From positions 5,022,001-5,086,000 of the forward strand of contig OX377203.1 of the NCBI GenBank assembly GCA_947396885.1: a stretch of 64,000 bases of DNA, given 5' to 3'. The translations under genes and the position numbers were made by a program. Shown in pieces: positions 50,400-63,001 of this stretch; within the stretch, counting starts at the first letter, position 1, and each line of letters begins with the position of its first letter. The notes under the pieces are model-generated. The model searched no databases. It was not told the origin of the DNA and was given only the letters and a program-made list of their open reading frames with translations. The stretch comes from Heligmosomoides polygyrus polygyrus (lineage: Eukaryota; Nematoda; Chromadorea; Rhabditida; Heligmosomidae).

Positions 50400-50590
50400 A
50401 GGAAACATCGTATTGGAAGCGTTAGGGGTCGTTTAGTGAGCACGCGACGCTCGACTCGATGTTATGGTAGGCTTCCATATCTATCGCGTGATGCGATCGA
50501 TCAATTTGGCCACCATTCATGTCATCGCGTACACAATAAACGAGCCCTTCCCTTAGGTGTCGTTCAGAGCAGCATCGTGGCGTGACTCGA
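50400..50590. repeat. GTCGCG-type palindromic repeat, divergent
   Basis: GGGGTCGTTTAGTGAGCACG and GCGATCGATCAATTTGGCCA resemble the interior of the 58553 element. The inverse end is GTGTCGTTCAGAGCAGCATC. Confidence 0.5.
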
Positions 50591-50953
50591 CGGAGCAATA
50601 CTGTAGAAGCTGAGCTGGAACATTTTCTTGTCGTCCATCGTGAAGGCACTTCCCAGAACTGCAGACGACATGCTGCTGACAGTTCACAAATACAGGATAT
50701 GAAACACATCTTAAAAGTTCTGTCTGTTCACAATTTCAGCTGGCGAAGATATGCTGTTTCCAGTCTCACCATGGCTTTAGTCTCAGAACATTTCTGAGAA
50801 CCTAATAAATTCTTTGAATTAGATCATAAAATTCTAGTTTTTACTAGCCTCTTTTCAGAAAAGCAATTATTTGCCGTACTAAGCTGCTAAGGGCAAAATT
50901 CGGTTTTAGCTGAAATTCTAAGAAAAGTGGACTTTGTCAATGTAATTTGCAAG

Positions 50954-51440
50954 ACAAAATAAGAGCTGCGCATCATTGTCTGCCCGAATGTCCGTTTCCA
51001 AGCATTGATCAACTAGAAACTAGAGCCAGTTCGATTACTTGTCTGTCTGCGAATGAGACGTGTATGTTACCCGTAAGTACGTTTTATTTTACATGGATGA
51101 ACCTGCTGCTAATACTGAGCCGCAGTTTCTGATAGCTCTCGTTTTTTCATTTCGTACTCGTCCCGCCTCGTTTGCGGTAGTGCTCCATGTTCTATCGACA
51201 CATTGCTGTGTGAACCTGTATTCGTTGCTGACGGCACTTTAGAAGAAATCATTTCAAGTGACGGAGGAAGCCACTGTCATGTAATCTACTTGTCCTCTCG
51301 AAGGTAAGTTCATTAATTGGTACGTTTTGCTTTGCTGCCCTCTTCCTATCAAACTGAAAAATGTCAGTGGCTTACTCTTTGCTGCTAGTGAGTATTGCCT
51401 GCAGGAGAACGACTGTTTAGGTTATGACAGAGAAAGCTGA
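50954..51440 (+). CDS. candidate Cys-rich gene fragment, three exons
   Basis: Exon B (51181-51303) reads APCSIDTLLCEPVFVADGTL and onward to CHVIYLSSR. Its GTAAGT donor joins in phase to exon C (51389-51440, EYCLQENDCLGYDRES and stop). Exon A (about 50954-51059) reads LPECPFPSIDQLETRASSIT and CLSANET. Its best donor (GTAAGT, 51073) is out of phase, and a weaker GTGTAT donor at 51060 would fit. Closely spaced cysteines suggest an extracellular module. No signal peptide exon and no family were recognised. It could be a pseudogene. Confidence 0.38.
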
Positions 51441-52285
51441 GAGAACAAGCTGAATTATCCGCTGATCCGAATCTTGAAAAATTCAGACAAACTGCAGAAG
51501 CGGCAGACCAACAGTGTTTGCAAGTATGAAATTGGCCCCCCGACTATACAGCTTATTGACATAACAACCTAGACACGGCCTGGATTGAATGGGAATGAAC
51601 ATTGGAGTCTCGACAGAATAGCAATGTATTTGTGTTGACAAAAATTTATTCCTAAGCGAGCAATCGAACTTATCTATTATCGAAATGCGTTGGTTTAACA
51701 ACTTTCTACGACAAGAGACGCAATGACGGTGGACGTCATATTCTGAAACGTCGTAGCCTCGCCAGTGTTAACAATTTGACGTGCACTGAGGGCAGATGGG
51801 GTTCACTGTTACAATGGACAATCGAAGGAACGAAAAGGATTTTAACGATTTTTGAGCGATGGTGTATGCAAAGCTTGAAGATGATATATTAGTGTAAATC
51901 TGCAACGGCTTGAATAATGGACTAGAACAGAGAATATTGGACCAGATGTAGTGGATACAGAAGGCAAGCTGGGACATGAGAAATTCTTCGTTGTAAAATA
52001 TTCAGCCAGCTCTATCTTAGAAGCCCTACAGACTACTGCGACAGTTGCTTTGTTGGCCTTGCACTGGCTGCCCAACAATATCGACAGCAACAACCGACTT
52101 CGATGAAAAGAAATGCTCTTAACGACGACGGCCTTGCTTTCACTATTCGAACAGTTTTAACGGATTTTTGCATTATGATCATTACCTTTTTCTCTGCATC
52201 ACGTCAAGGATTGTCTATCACGCCCTTGAGAGCATTCGACCTACAACAGTGTCGTGCTCTTGAATGGACCACATAGTTTGGTGTA
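51441..52285. other. no gene recognised
   Basis: Short frames on - (51768-51977, 51842-52093) have no motifs. Confidence 0.3.
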
Positions 52286-52289
52286 CACA

Positions 52290-53382
52290 TGCAGTAGCGT
52301 AAATGTGTGGCTGATAAGTAATGTTTCCATCTACATTTGTTATTTCCTTTGCATTTTAATAAAGATGTCGCTCGCTAGATTTAGCTAAACCATTTTAACA
52401 CTAAGAACATTACGTCAAATCAAAACAGCATTGTCGAAACAAAGCACTGCAACGCTGAGACTTGGACATGGCCGAACGCATTGGAGGAAGTGCATTTGAC
52501 AGAGCACTGCTCAAGGATGGCAACCGCTGCAAACCGCAGGGCAATTGTGCAATAAAACAATATGGTAGAATATATTAAACTAAAGACATTGACGTTTTGA
52601 GAAGTGATGGAGAGGTTCTTCAATCTCGCTGTGGATTTACTGGAGAGCGGAATGGCTTTTAGCAGCGAGTGAGGGTTCGTTCATCGTTAACTTTTCTCGT
52701 TTCTCGTATAAGTTACAGTATGACTCTGGTGACCGAAAGTCCTTGAAAATTCCAACTTTATACTACGATTACTGCCAAGTTTCTTCATAAAAGAGGCGAT
52801 AGCTGAAGATGTGTTTGCACGACAAAAATAAAATGCAGTAGCGTAAATATGTGGCTGCTAAGTAATGTTGCCATCTGCATTTGTTATTTCCTTTGCATTT
52901 TAATAAAGATGGCGCTCACTAGATTTAGCTAAACCATTTTAACACTACAAGAACATTACGTCAAATCAAAACAGCATTGTCGAAACAAAGCACTGCAACA
53001 CTGAGACTTGGACATGGCCGAACGCATTGGAGGAAGTGCATTTGACAGAGCACTGCTCAAGGATGGCAATCGCTGCAAACCGCAGGGCAATTGTGCAATA
53101 AAACAACATAATAGAATATATTAAACTAAAGACATGGATGCTTTGAGAAGTGATGGAGAGGTTTTTCAATCTCGCTGTGGATTTACTGGAGAGCGGAATG
53201 GCTTTTAGCAGCGAGTGAGTGTTCGTTCATCGTTAACTTTTCTCGTTTCTCGTATAACTTACAGTATGACTCTAATGATCCGAAAGTCCTTGAAAATCCC
53301 AACTGTATACTACGAATATTGCCAAGTTTCTTCATAAGAGAGGCGATAGCTGAAGATCTGTTTGTACGACAAAAATTAAATG
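52290..53382. repeat. tandem duplication of a ~546-bp unit
   Basis: TGCAGTAGCGTAAAT starts at about 52291 and 52836. The units match at well over 90 percent by eye, including GGACATGGCCGAACGCATTG in both. Each contains AATAAAGATG and a short open frame on -, which differ only at scattered positions. Confidence 0.92.
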
Positions 53383-53599
53383 CTTAAGTAAATTATTGGC
53401 TTTCTGCTTTTGAACACACAGAACAGGTCGAAACGTTCTTCTGCCGTTTCGTTTATCCTGTGAAATCTCGCAAAAGTACAGAATACCGCGACGAATATTA
53501 GAAGACTAAGAGTCAGTTGTGTAATGATCTCCGCCACGACTATTTCAAGAACACACCCGGGAGCGCGACCCTTTGGATCTGACGTGAAGGGTCGATTGG

Positions 53600-54600
53600 T
53601 CTCAACGTGAATAGCGCGCGGAGAGCTCCGCGACGTACTCTGAATGCCTTTCCGCGCAAGAGTCATTCGCTTTATGCTGCCACCATCGCATGCGTGTTCC
53701 GCCCTGCGCCGCTGTCCTCTCACTCCATCTTCTCATCGACTCAACGATCAGATCTGCTGCTCGACGAAGTCGAAGAGTACAGCTGCGCAGAACCTGCAGG
53801 GCAGCTCCTAGAGGTAACCACCGTGGCGCTGCATGATCACTGCCTTCGTGAGCATAGGCTTCCGAGCAGGAGCCAGGTAAGTATCTACTACTGATTGCGC
53901 TTTGGAACACCTGTAGGTCATTGTGATGGGGCTCACGATCAGCCTTAACTCGTAGGATCTTGTCCTCCTCTGTTAGTATTGTATTTTGTCTGAATGTGGT
54001 TTTGTATGCGGGTTGGTGCATTAGCGCTGTATCAAGACAAGGTTGAGCTTAAGGTGCATTTCCAACAAAACTCGAGGCCGCAGGCACGACAAACTGCACC
54101 ACGCTTTTCTGACATGTGTAAGGAAAGGATTAAGATTAAGGAGTGCGTCTTCATTACGAGTGACTTTCTGCACTTCATTCCTTCGTGTGAGCTGTGAGAC
54201 ACCATAATCCTCTGGGTCTCTACACTTTGATATATCTGGTGTGTCTTGTTCTATGGTTGTTGTGTTTATAAGCAGTATTTCAGCGCTGGTGGAGCAACGG
54301 TGAATCGCGTTCGTATTGAAGTTGTTTCTTCTTGATACTCTTGGAATTCCATTGGTCTCAGAAGGGGATAGAAAAACAAGAGCAGTTGGCGATATGGGTG
54401 CCAGGGTGATGGTCAACCATGGATGTTCCGCGTTGGATGGAATGCATATGGACCACTGCTTGATTTTAGGTATAAAACATGCGGTGCCAAAGTGCTCACT
54501 TGATGTAAAACTGGATATGATTCCTTTGCGTGGAAGTCCATTTACTGGAGTAAGTTTGCCAAATAAAGTTTTACTATAACAACAACGTTACACCGTACTG
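53600..54600. other. coding-like but unassigned segment
   Basis: Open frames occur on both strands: + 53607-53894 with a GTAAGT donor at 53877, - 53602-54021, - 54021-54416 and + 54316-54579. None has a recognisable domain, and the two strands compete. It may be a decayed retroelement or gene. Confidence 0.25.
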
Positions 54601-54716
54601 CATCATAGAAAACCGACTCCTCACTTCTGAATTATCCTCCTACCTTGTTGCTCATTTGCCGCCACCGATAGCGGAACAACATTCGGCGCTAGTGGTTCGG
54701 CGCCACACCACATCAG

Positions 54717-55651
<935 letters not shown>

Positions 55652-56190
55652 TTGACGAAGAACTGGCTCGAAATCTAATGCATGATCGATTTCTCATCAT
55701 CTTTTAGTGATTTTCATGGATGATAAGAAGACCAACGTGTGCAGTCAAAGCAGTAGGAATGGCGTTTTGATGAAATCTCTAAAATTGTATTCCTATCTAG
55801 TTTTTTTTGAAATTGTTATAATGTAACGTTGCCATAGTTGTTATTGTGGCAAAGTTTTCTATATGTTCATTGATTAGGTTTACTACGATTTTTGTTATCA
55901 GCTAGCTAATCTGAGGAATTCTTCGGCAGAAATGCTTCCGTTCTACAGATGGTAAGATGTATAATATGTTTTCGTTCCGAAGCAGAGCAGGCGGGTTCAA
56001 AAACTAAGCAGGAAACGGTCGAGTCAGTTGGAGAGACCATCGTCCTCTACTATATCTTCAGAAGCAGCTATGAACCAGCAGTAGTCACCTTCCGCTCTAC
56101 AGCTTGCCTCTGTCTTCACAATAAATAGTTATAAAGAGACCTTGTGTATTTCAGGGAGCTATATCTCAATAGGACCAATATTCGGTTGTA
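55652..56190. other. no gene recognised
   Basis: Nothing supported here. Confidence 0.3.
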
Positions 56191-56192
56191 GC

Positions 56193-56490
56193 TGGACATG
56201 CACTCATTTAGCGCATAGTGAACTCCATTTGATTAATTGTGTAAAGGCTGCTGTCTTGAAACTGCGAGGCAAAAACCTATTTTTATTAAATTAAATTTAA
56301 TTGAAATTTAGAAATTTCCATTTTTTAATTAAGATATTGGTTTCATGCTTATTTTAACGTGCGCCAAGGTAGAATTCTCTTTAATGTATTTCGCGACATG
56401 CACTCATTTAGCGCATAGTGAATCCCATGTGATTGATAGTGTAAAGGCTGCTGTCTTGAAGCTGCGAGGCAAAAACCTATTTCTTTTCTA
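56193..56490. repeat. ~93-bp direct repeat at 200-bp spacing
   Basis: GACATGCACTCATTTAGCGC starts at 56195 and 56395, and matching continues to GAGGCAAAAACCTATTT. The second copy abuts the TA of the following fold-back element. Confidence 0.85.
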
Positions 56491-57516
56491 TTAGGTTGTC
56501 CCATAAATCCTTGCCGTTTTTTCAACGATTCACTGCAGATCTCGCCCGCGGTCTCTTGCATAGCACTGCATAGCCTTCGAAGTATTGCATTTCTTTTTTC
56601 ATCATGAATTTTGTCAATTTTTAGGTCGATGAAGTGAAAAGTGAAAAAGTAGCCATTTGCGCACTTGTTCTCTCTGCTTAGGTTTGTAATTTTTTGCGCT
56701 GTTTTTATAGCGTTGGAAAAACAATGTTCTGTTCTACAAGAGTACTTGCTGGTCCTATTTGCTCATTTGTCCTTTATTGATTTTCAGGTCATCAAATTGG
56801 GACGTCCGAAGGAGGAGGGCTATTTTTGCCGACAGCTCCTGCTCTGCGGTTGGACTTTTTGGGTTGGTGTTATATGTCATTCGAAAGAGAATGTCTTGCT
56901 CTATAAGAATATGTGTCGCGTTTATTGATTTCTTTTGAATATCAACAAAATGCCAAAAAGAGAAAAATCGTCTTCACCAACAATCCCTTCTCCTTCTTCA
57001 GTTGTTGATATTCGACAGAAATCAGCATGAGCCAATTAACGCAATTTTTCATAAATTTTTATTGAGCTAGACGTTTTTTTTTTCAAACGACATACAACAC
57101 CAAGCAAAAAAGTCCAACCACAGAACTGGAGTTTCGGTAAAAATTCGAACGGAAAAGTCGGAATTCCGAATTTGGTGGCCTGAAATACAATAAAGGACAA
57201 AAGAGAAAAAAAGGACCAACACATATTCTTGTAGTAGAGAACATTGTCTCCCAAATGCTCGAAAAAACTGCGCAAAAATTGCAAACCTAAGCGGAGAGAG
57301 CAAGTGCGCAAATGGCTACTTTTCACTTTTTCACTTTTCACTTCAACGACATCAAAATTGACAAAGTTCATGATGAAAAAAGAAATGTAATACACGTTCT
57401 GATAGAGCAAATCGTTCTCTTTCGAAAGCTATGCACCGCTATGCAAGAGACCGCCGGCGAAATCTGCAGTGAATCGTTGCAAAAAAAAAACGGCGGGGAC
57501 TTATGGGACAACCTAA
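56491..57516. mobile_element. long fold-back element with mariner-type termini, copy 2
   Basis: TTAGGTTGTCCCATAAATCC and its inverse GGACTTATGGGACAACCTAA are flanked by TA (56489-56490, 57517-57518). It matches copy 1 at 8053-9108 along its length, including AAATTGGGACGTCCGAAGGA. Arms are inverted about a centre near 57000-57060. Confidence 0.88.
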
Positions 57517-57639
57517 TAGTTGCGCTGCCACGCGGCGCAACATCGCGATCACCATTATATCGATTTTTTGCGCCGACCGCTCGATACCTATTCCGGCTAT
57601 GGTGCCGCGCCGCTCAGCGGCGCAACTATAAACTAGGGC

Positions 57640-58200
57640 AAGCGTTTTCAATTGTTCCTGTCGCTTGACAAATTTGTCCAGCTGATCCTGCTAAGTTGAG
57701 GGAGTTGGAAAAAAAGCGTCATAGCTTTTATATCATATACTAGAAACAATGTTCTTATTGGATCGGTTCAAATTGGGTGAAGAATTGTTTTATTTCTGCC
57801 AGTTCAAAAGAACAACATCATCAGCGCTGTAAGGACAGCTGCGCTCGACTTCAGTGCTCATTGAAAAGCGCTGGCATATTGGTCTTCGTTCCTCGTTTCA
57901 TTCTCTTCCCTTCATCTCGTTCATTTATCGGGCTGACCTGATCTGGGGTCCGACTGATCTCTTCGACCTACGGCAATCGAACACGCGTGGTGGTTGAAAA
58001 GGTTACGCCGTTTCGCGCCCTCACTAAGGGTGTTTTGTTTTTGGTGTTTTCGCTCAATTTTTGGTTGTTTCGCTTCTCTTGGTATAGCCCGTTCTATTCT
58101 TGCCATATTACATCGTTTAAGTAGCCTCGCCTGGTCCCCAACAATCCTCAAAGCTTTATATTCAAGAAGTTCGACCAATTAATTGCATTGATTAAATGGA
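57640..58200. other. no assigned gene; open on both strands at 57921-58182
   Basis: The - strand frame (57921-58178) reads LEYKALRIVGDQARLLKRCN and continues basic. The + frame opposite is also open. AAACGATGTAATATGGCAAG on - resembles CGGCGATGTAATATGGCTAG near 61292 on +, hinting at a shared repeat. Confidence 0.25.
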
Positions 58201-58210
58201 GCACGTGTAA

Positions 58211-58401
58211 TCATCCTTTCTTCGCCTTCTTGTCATCGTCAAGCACATCGTCCATGTCGATGTCGAAATTGTCGTAGCCTTTGTTTGACTTTGCTGAAGT
58301 AATGGAAACGTCATCTGGGAATAGATCGAGAGACGACGTACCCATTTGTTCGGCCTCCATCACCGCTCGTATCTGTGAAGGCATCAGCTTCACGTCGTAG
58401 T
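58211..58401 (-). CDS. unrecognised - strand gene, terminal exon
   Basis: Acceptor ACGTTGCAG. Completes Asp with two bases, then 62 codons and TGA. SSLDLFPDDVSITSAKSNKG precedes the acidic tail. Confidence 0.62.
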
Positions 58402-59965
58402 CTGCAACGTCGCAGCATTAAGTCAACCTGAGGAATGTCTTCTCTAAAGCTTCTCTATTTGGTACATATAGGCTTTTTAATTTTTCTATTGTTTCCTGTG
58501 ACTTTTTGTTGCATAAAACACAGTAGTGTTGAAGGAGCTTAGAAAAGAAACCTAAGGCCCCGTTTATACTTCGTCGCGGAGCGACGCGACGCCATGTATA
58601 GTGGCCATATTGATTGTGCGACGCGATCGATCAATTTGGCCTCATTGCGTGGCCATCGCGTCGCGCCGTGACGAAGTATAAACCGGGCCTAACGGGATGT
58701 TTCGGAACCCTTTTAGCGGTCACTAATTTTGCGTCATCCCAGGACATACAGGAGGACGCGGTGGATCGATATTGCTTGACTAGAATGAAGCCCAATTTTT
58801 TCCTTCGCACCGCTCCCATGCAATTCTCTAGGTTATACGCTGTGGTACTATAAAGCTCGTCAGGTTGTCATTAATTTTGCGCGGACAAACAATGGGCATA
58901 GACAGTGGACAAGCGGAGCGATGAGGTTCTATATCTAGGTAGTGGAGTATTTGGCATTAGAGCTGCCGACGTGGGTGCATTACACTTCTTTTCCATTCAA
59001 TCTGTTGTTGACGTAAAAATGTAGCTAGAGAATCTGAAAGTCATGGCGCATTGCTAGAGGATTCATAACGTTCAACCATGTACTCAGACATTCGTTATCT
59101 AGGACCCGTACAAACAGTTGCTATTGTGGTGACAACCTGTTTCTATGTATATACCTGTATATACTGATGTATATACATGTGTATACATAGTATGTACCTA
59201 CTTATATGCGTATGGACATATATATGCAGATACGAGCTAGATATATGTAGATATACGGCTGCACAAGAATCCTGCAACACTCTAGCAATAGAAGCCGACC
59301 CTTATACCCAATGGTATACTTCCACAGGAGCGTTAACGGGGTGCAGGTAATCGCGCCGGGCTCCCTCACCTGGCCAATCGGCGCGGCCCGCCACGCCCAC
59401 TGCAACAGGTTCTCACCACAATAGCAACTGGATGTGCGGGTCCTAGTGCTTGTTTGTCTAAGTAGAACTATTCTCTCGCATCATGAAGCTATGTACTTAG
59501 CTAGGAAGCCATGACTTCCGTGCCCGTTTTTTTTTCAAAATCAAAAAAAAAGAAAGCAGCGCTGTCTTTTCGACGCTCAAGCTCTCACCAGTGGTTGTCT
59601 TCATGTCCTGTGAACCTGAAAAAAAAAGCCACAGCATGCAAGAATCAAAAAATTCTTAAGTATTTGTTTTCGTGAAGGCATATACGTCCCTTTTAGTTTT
59701 AGTATTTCACTTTAGAAATAGCTATTGTTTCGGTTTTTCACCTATATTTGTCTGTAGCTAAACGTAGCTGGGTAAGAACTCACGAAAGTCTCACCTTTAA
59801 CTGCGACAGGTTTCTTCGGTTTTAGACTGGCTGCAGAGAGAAAAATTAGCTGCGTTTTCGAAAAAAACTCAAAACACGTGACTTTTCAAGCTTGTAAATT
59901 CTGCTCGAGATGAGTACCAAACGGCGACATGTGTTCTTCAACTTCAGCTTTAGCTAGATGGACAG
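58211..59965 (-). CDS. 3' end of an unrecognised gene, four exons
   Basis: Exons on -: 59918-59965, 59795-59830, 59589-59615 and 58211-58401. All have GT/AG borders and matching phases (1, 1, 1). The joined protein reads VHLAKAEVEEHMSPF, SLKPKKPVAVK, SQDMKTTT, then YDVKLMPSQIRAVMEAEQMG, and ends in an acidic/Lys tail DDVLDDDKKAKKG. Exon 3 is only 27 nt. Phase agreement over three junctions argues for a real gene. No family is recognised. The acidic helical C-terminus suggests a cytoplasmic or nuclear scaffold protein (inference). The 5' part must lie above 59965 or beyond the window; I could not trace it through the 60.4-62.1-kb fold-back. Confidence 0.58.
58553..58692. mobile_element. Harbinger-like palindromic MITE (GGCCCCGTTTATAC)
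   Basis: GGCCCCGTTTATACTTCGTC and inverse GACGAAGTATAAACCGGGCC are flanked by TAA on both sides, the 3-bp duplication of PIF/Harbinger elements. The interior is rich in GCGACGCG. It lies in the intron of the - strand gene. Confidence 0.75.
59589..59615 (-). CDS. 27-nt micro-exon of the - strand gene
   Basis: Reads SQDMKTTT with split codons at both ends, between a TTTTTTTTTCAG acceptor and a GTGAGA donor. Removing it would keep the frame, so it is a candidate cassette exon. Confidence 0.5.
59795..59830 (-). CDS. - strand gene, 36-nt exon
   Basis: Reads SLKPKKPVAVK between CTCTCTGCAG and GTGAGA. An alternative acceptor four bases downstream would break phase with the upstream exon. Confidence 0.5.
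59918..59965 (-). CDS. - strand gene, 48-nt exon
   Basis: Reads VHLAKAEVEEHMSPF. Acceptor AACACAG, donor GTACTC. The most 5' exon I can place; its left phase requires another upstream exon. Confidence 0.45.
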
Positions 59966-60435
59966 CTGTGTTAAGTTGACTTATAGGACAACGGAATAGC
60001 TGGCGGTAGAGCGCCACTTTTAGAACTGGAGCACGTTTTCTTCACTCCAGCGTCGAAACGTCTTACTAGCATCTTTATCACGCGTACTTTGCACTAGATT
60101 TTTACACACTTTTGCAATAAATGAATAAATACATAAATAAATAAACACTTTGATGGTTCGCTTTATTGGGTTGGTATCGTTTAGCGGCAGCAATGATCTA
60201 AGCTTTACATTAATAAGGGGATGTTAAGACATAAACTGTCATCTAAAACGTTTCCTTTATGTAGTTTCCCCACAATATGCAATTAGGCGCTAGGTAGGAG
60301 GGTGGAATCGAACCCTTTCCAAATCGCGCTCCAATACAAACTAATCAGTTGCCCCAATACTCACCGTAATAAAACCCAGGCTGAGCTGTTGGATACCCAT
60401 CTTGTGCAAGTAGTGGGGGTTAAGCATTAGCATAG
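59966..60435. other. no gene recognised; AATA-rich tail at 60117
   Basis: AATAAATGAATAAATACATA at 60117 resembles LINE 3' tails. GTGGAATCGAACCC at about 60303 is B-box-like on -, but no tRNA folds. Confidence 0.3.
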
Positions 60436-60440
60436 GAATG

Positions 60441-62131
60441 CAATACCGCTCAAATTTTTTGACAGAAAGACGCTTTGCGACGGATCATTCCGTCACAAGG
60501 GTCACTTTGCCATAGCAGGCTTTAAAATTTCTCTTGTGGATTCCAGCTAACAACCGCTCGATGCCTCTCTTCATTGCGCATTGGTTGTTTCTAAACGCCT
60601 GTTTCGACAACCTATGTATGACCTTGTTATGGAGCATTTTCGTCTGGTTGATTGATGATTGTTGATTAATTGATTTACGACCTCGCCAAACCTGCCATTG
60701 TCGCCTACTTCGGTCGTTCCAACAGTCGATGTCAGCAAAATCTGGAACCCTCCTATTCTCTCAAAAGATCTGATTTCAATTTGCTGTGACTACCATTGTA
60801 AACCTAGCACTAACTAATTTTGTTGGTTTTGATCTCACCGCATATTTAATCCAATTGCACGTAGTGTCCACTTTCAGGACGTCCTTTCTCACTAATCACC
60901 CTCTCCCCTGCAAGCTTTTTCCCACGCTAAGTTAGCTGAGAAAAGCTTTCACATCTGATAAAATAGCTTTAAGAGCTAAAAAGCGACCCCTTTAATGTGT
61001 CTTCAAAAACGCAGTTTTTCTTTCGCAGCAGAGGATTTTTCCGTATCAAATTCGTCGTAGGATGTGTAATAAAGCAATGGAGAAAGTCAAGCTTTTTCAC
61101 TGGACGGTAGTTTGATCAGTAACCTAAAAACAGCAGCAGATAAGGCTGGCTTTCTCCAAAGCGATTATATTGTGGCCTTTCCTGCTATCCAAATTTGGTA
61201 TTTTTTCTCGTTTCCTTTAACTTACCCCTCGGGTTATTCTTGGATGAGAACATGGATTGGTTAGCGATTTTGGCTGCATCAACAGCTTTTCGGCGATGTA
61301 ATATGGCTAGAGTAGGAGTTGGTCGACATTCGACCTTTTCCGCACACATTCGGTATCGAGAGTGGGACTTGGACAGGTGTGAGCCGGGGGCAAAGTTTCG
61401 ATGGCAGGACAGGCCTCAAAATAACCGCTTTGGAGAAAGCCAGTCTTATCTGCTGCTGTTTTTAAGATACTGACCAACCTACCGTCCATTGAAAAAGCTT
61501 GACCTTTTCCACTGCTTTATTACACATCCTACAACGAATTTGATACGGAAAAATCCTCTGCTGCGAAAGAAAAACTGCGTTTTTGGGGACATATTAAAGA
61601 GACCGCTTTTTAGCTCTTAAAGCTATTTTATCAGATGTGAAAGCTTTTTTCAGCTAACTTAGCGTGGGAAAAAGCTTGCAGGGGAGAGGGTGATTAGTGA
61701 GAAAGGACGTCCTGGAAGTGGACATTACGTGCAATTGGATTAAATATGCGGTGAGATCAAAACCAACGAAATTAGTTAGTGCCTAGTGTTATAACGATAG
61801 TAACAGCAAGTTGAATTCAGATCTTTTGAGAGAATAAGAGGATTCCGGACTTCGCTGACTGTTGGAACGTCTGAGGTAAGCACCAATGGCAATTTTGGAG
61901 AGGTTGTAAATCAATTAGGGGCACTACAGACGAAAATGCTCCATAACTAAGTCATAGTTGTCGAAATGAGCGCCGCATGGAAGCACCGAATGCGCAGTAA
62001 GGAGACGCATCGAGCGGTGTTAGCTGGAATCCACAAGAGAAATTTCAAGGCATGCTACGGCAAAGCGACGCTTTGTGACGGACTAATCCGTCGCAATGCG
62101 TCTTTCTTCAAATGAATTTGAGCGGTGTTGT
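60441..62131. mobile_element. 1.7-kb fold-back element with ~750-bp inverted arms
   Basis: The left arm begins ATACCGCTCAAATT, then GACGCTTTGCGACGGATCAT. The right arm ends with the inverse (GACGGACTAATCCGTCGCAA, then AATTTGAGCGGTGTTG). Inner arm ends are CTGGCTTTCTCCAAAGCGAT (61149) and its inverse (61427-61446). The loop is about 210 bp and holds a short open frame. No transposase is visible. Arms differ by scattered substitutions, so they have aged since formation. Confidence 0.85.
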
Positions 62132-62627
62132 ACAACTAGAAGACAGGATGCTCTTGGTCAGAAAACTCGGCCTGCCAGTTGGATTCAGATCTAATGATAG
62201 AGTTGAGTGTCTCCACAAACCACAGCTTCGTTCTCGTAATAGCGTTGCCTTGACAAAATGAACTCACAGGAATCACTTGCTGAAAATCGTTGTCTTTGAT
62301 GAGAGGCTCGAAAGATTGGGCTAATAATATGGAACTAGACCACTTACACGAAGACGATTTTGACAACGCGAACTTCTGCTAAAATGTAGAAATTACCTTC
62401 AAAAGTAATAAGATTAGGCATAACATTCATGTTTCTGCACGAGCTTCGTATCACTGACGTAAGTAGGAAAAAATACAATAAAAATGGGCTAAGACGCTCT
62501 CAATCAAAGGTTCACAGGCAAGACAATCTATTTTCCTTTCTTTTCATTTGCAAACGTCACGACCTAGCTCACAAGTGTTGAATATTCTCATGAGTTGAAA
62601 ATATGTATTTCAATACTGAACATAATC

Positions 62628-62950
62628 GTGGATGGACCCGTCGGGACAGGGTGCGAAACGAGGATGTTAGGGCAATGATGAAGACAGCCCCGATCCAGCT
62701 GAAGATGAGGGAGCAGCGCCTGAGGTCGTGCGGACACGTCCTCGCCAGAAGACCAAAGGGTCACCCCATAAGGTTGGCCCTAGATTTCGAGGCATTCAGA
62801 AAGCGTCCGAGAGGAGCCCCAAGGAAAAGATGGAAGGACGTCATCAAGAGGGATCTCGCCGAAGTCGACGCCACGGCAGATGACGCCCTTGATAGGATGA
62901 GGTGGCGACAGATCACAAGAACGGCGGACCCTGCGACTGCGCGGGACTAA
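62628..62950 (+). pseudogene. RTE-family reverse transcriptase C-terminal fragment
   Basis: Reads LRSCGHVLARRPKGHPIRLA, then RPRGAPRKRWKDVIKRDLAE and RITRTADPATARD with stop. This is the conserved C-terminal region of RTE-like polyproteins (GHV and PRGxPxxRW motifs). The palm and endonuclease are lost by 5' truncation. The frame stays open to its natural stop, indicating a recent insertion. Confidence 0.82.
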
Positions 62951-62954
62951 ACGC

Positions 62955-63001
62955 TCAGGAGAAGAAGAAGAAGAAGAAGAAGAAGAAGAAGAAGAAGAAA
63001 G
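62955..63001 (+). repeat. (GAA)n tail
   Basis: About thirteen GAA/AAG units that form the 3' tail of the RTE fragment rather than an independent microsatellite. Confidence 0.9.

Noticed and set aside
54316..54579. Conserved gene fragment on +
   Set aside because: Reads well for 80 codons but shows no domain, and the neighbouring strand is equally open; left as unassigned.
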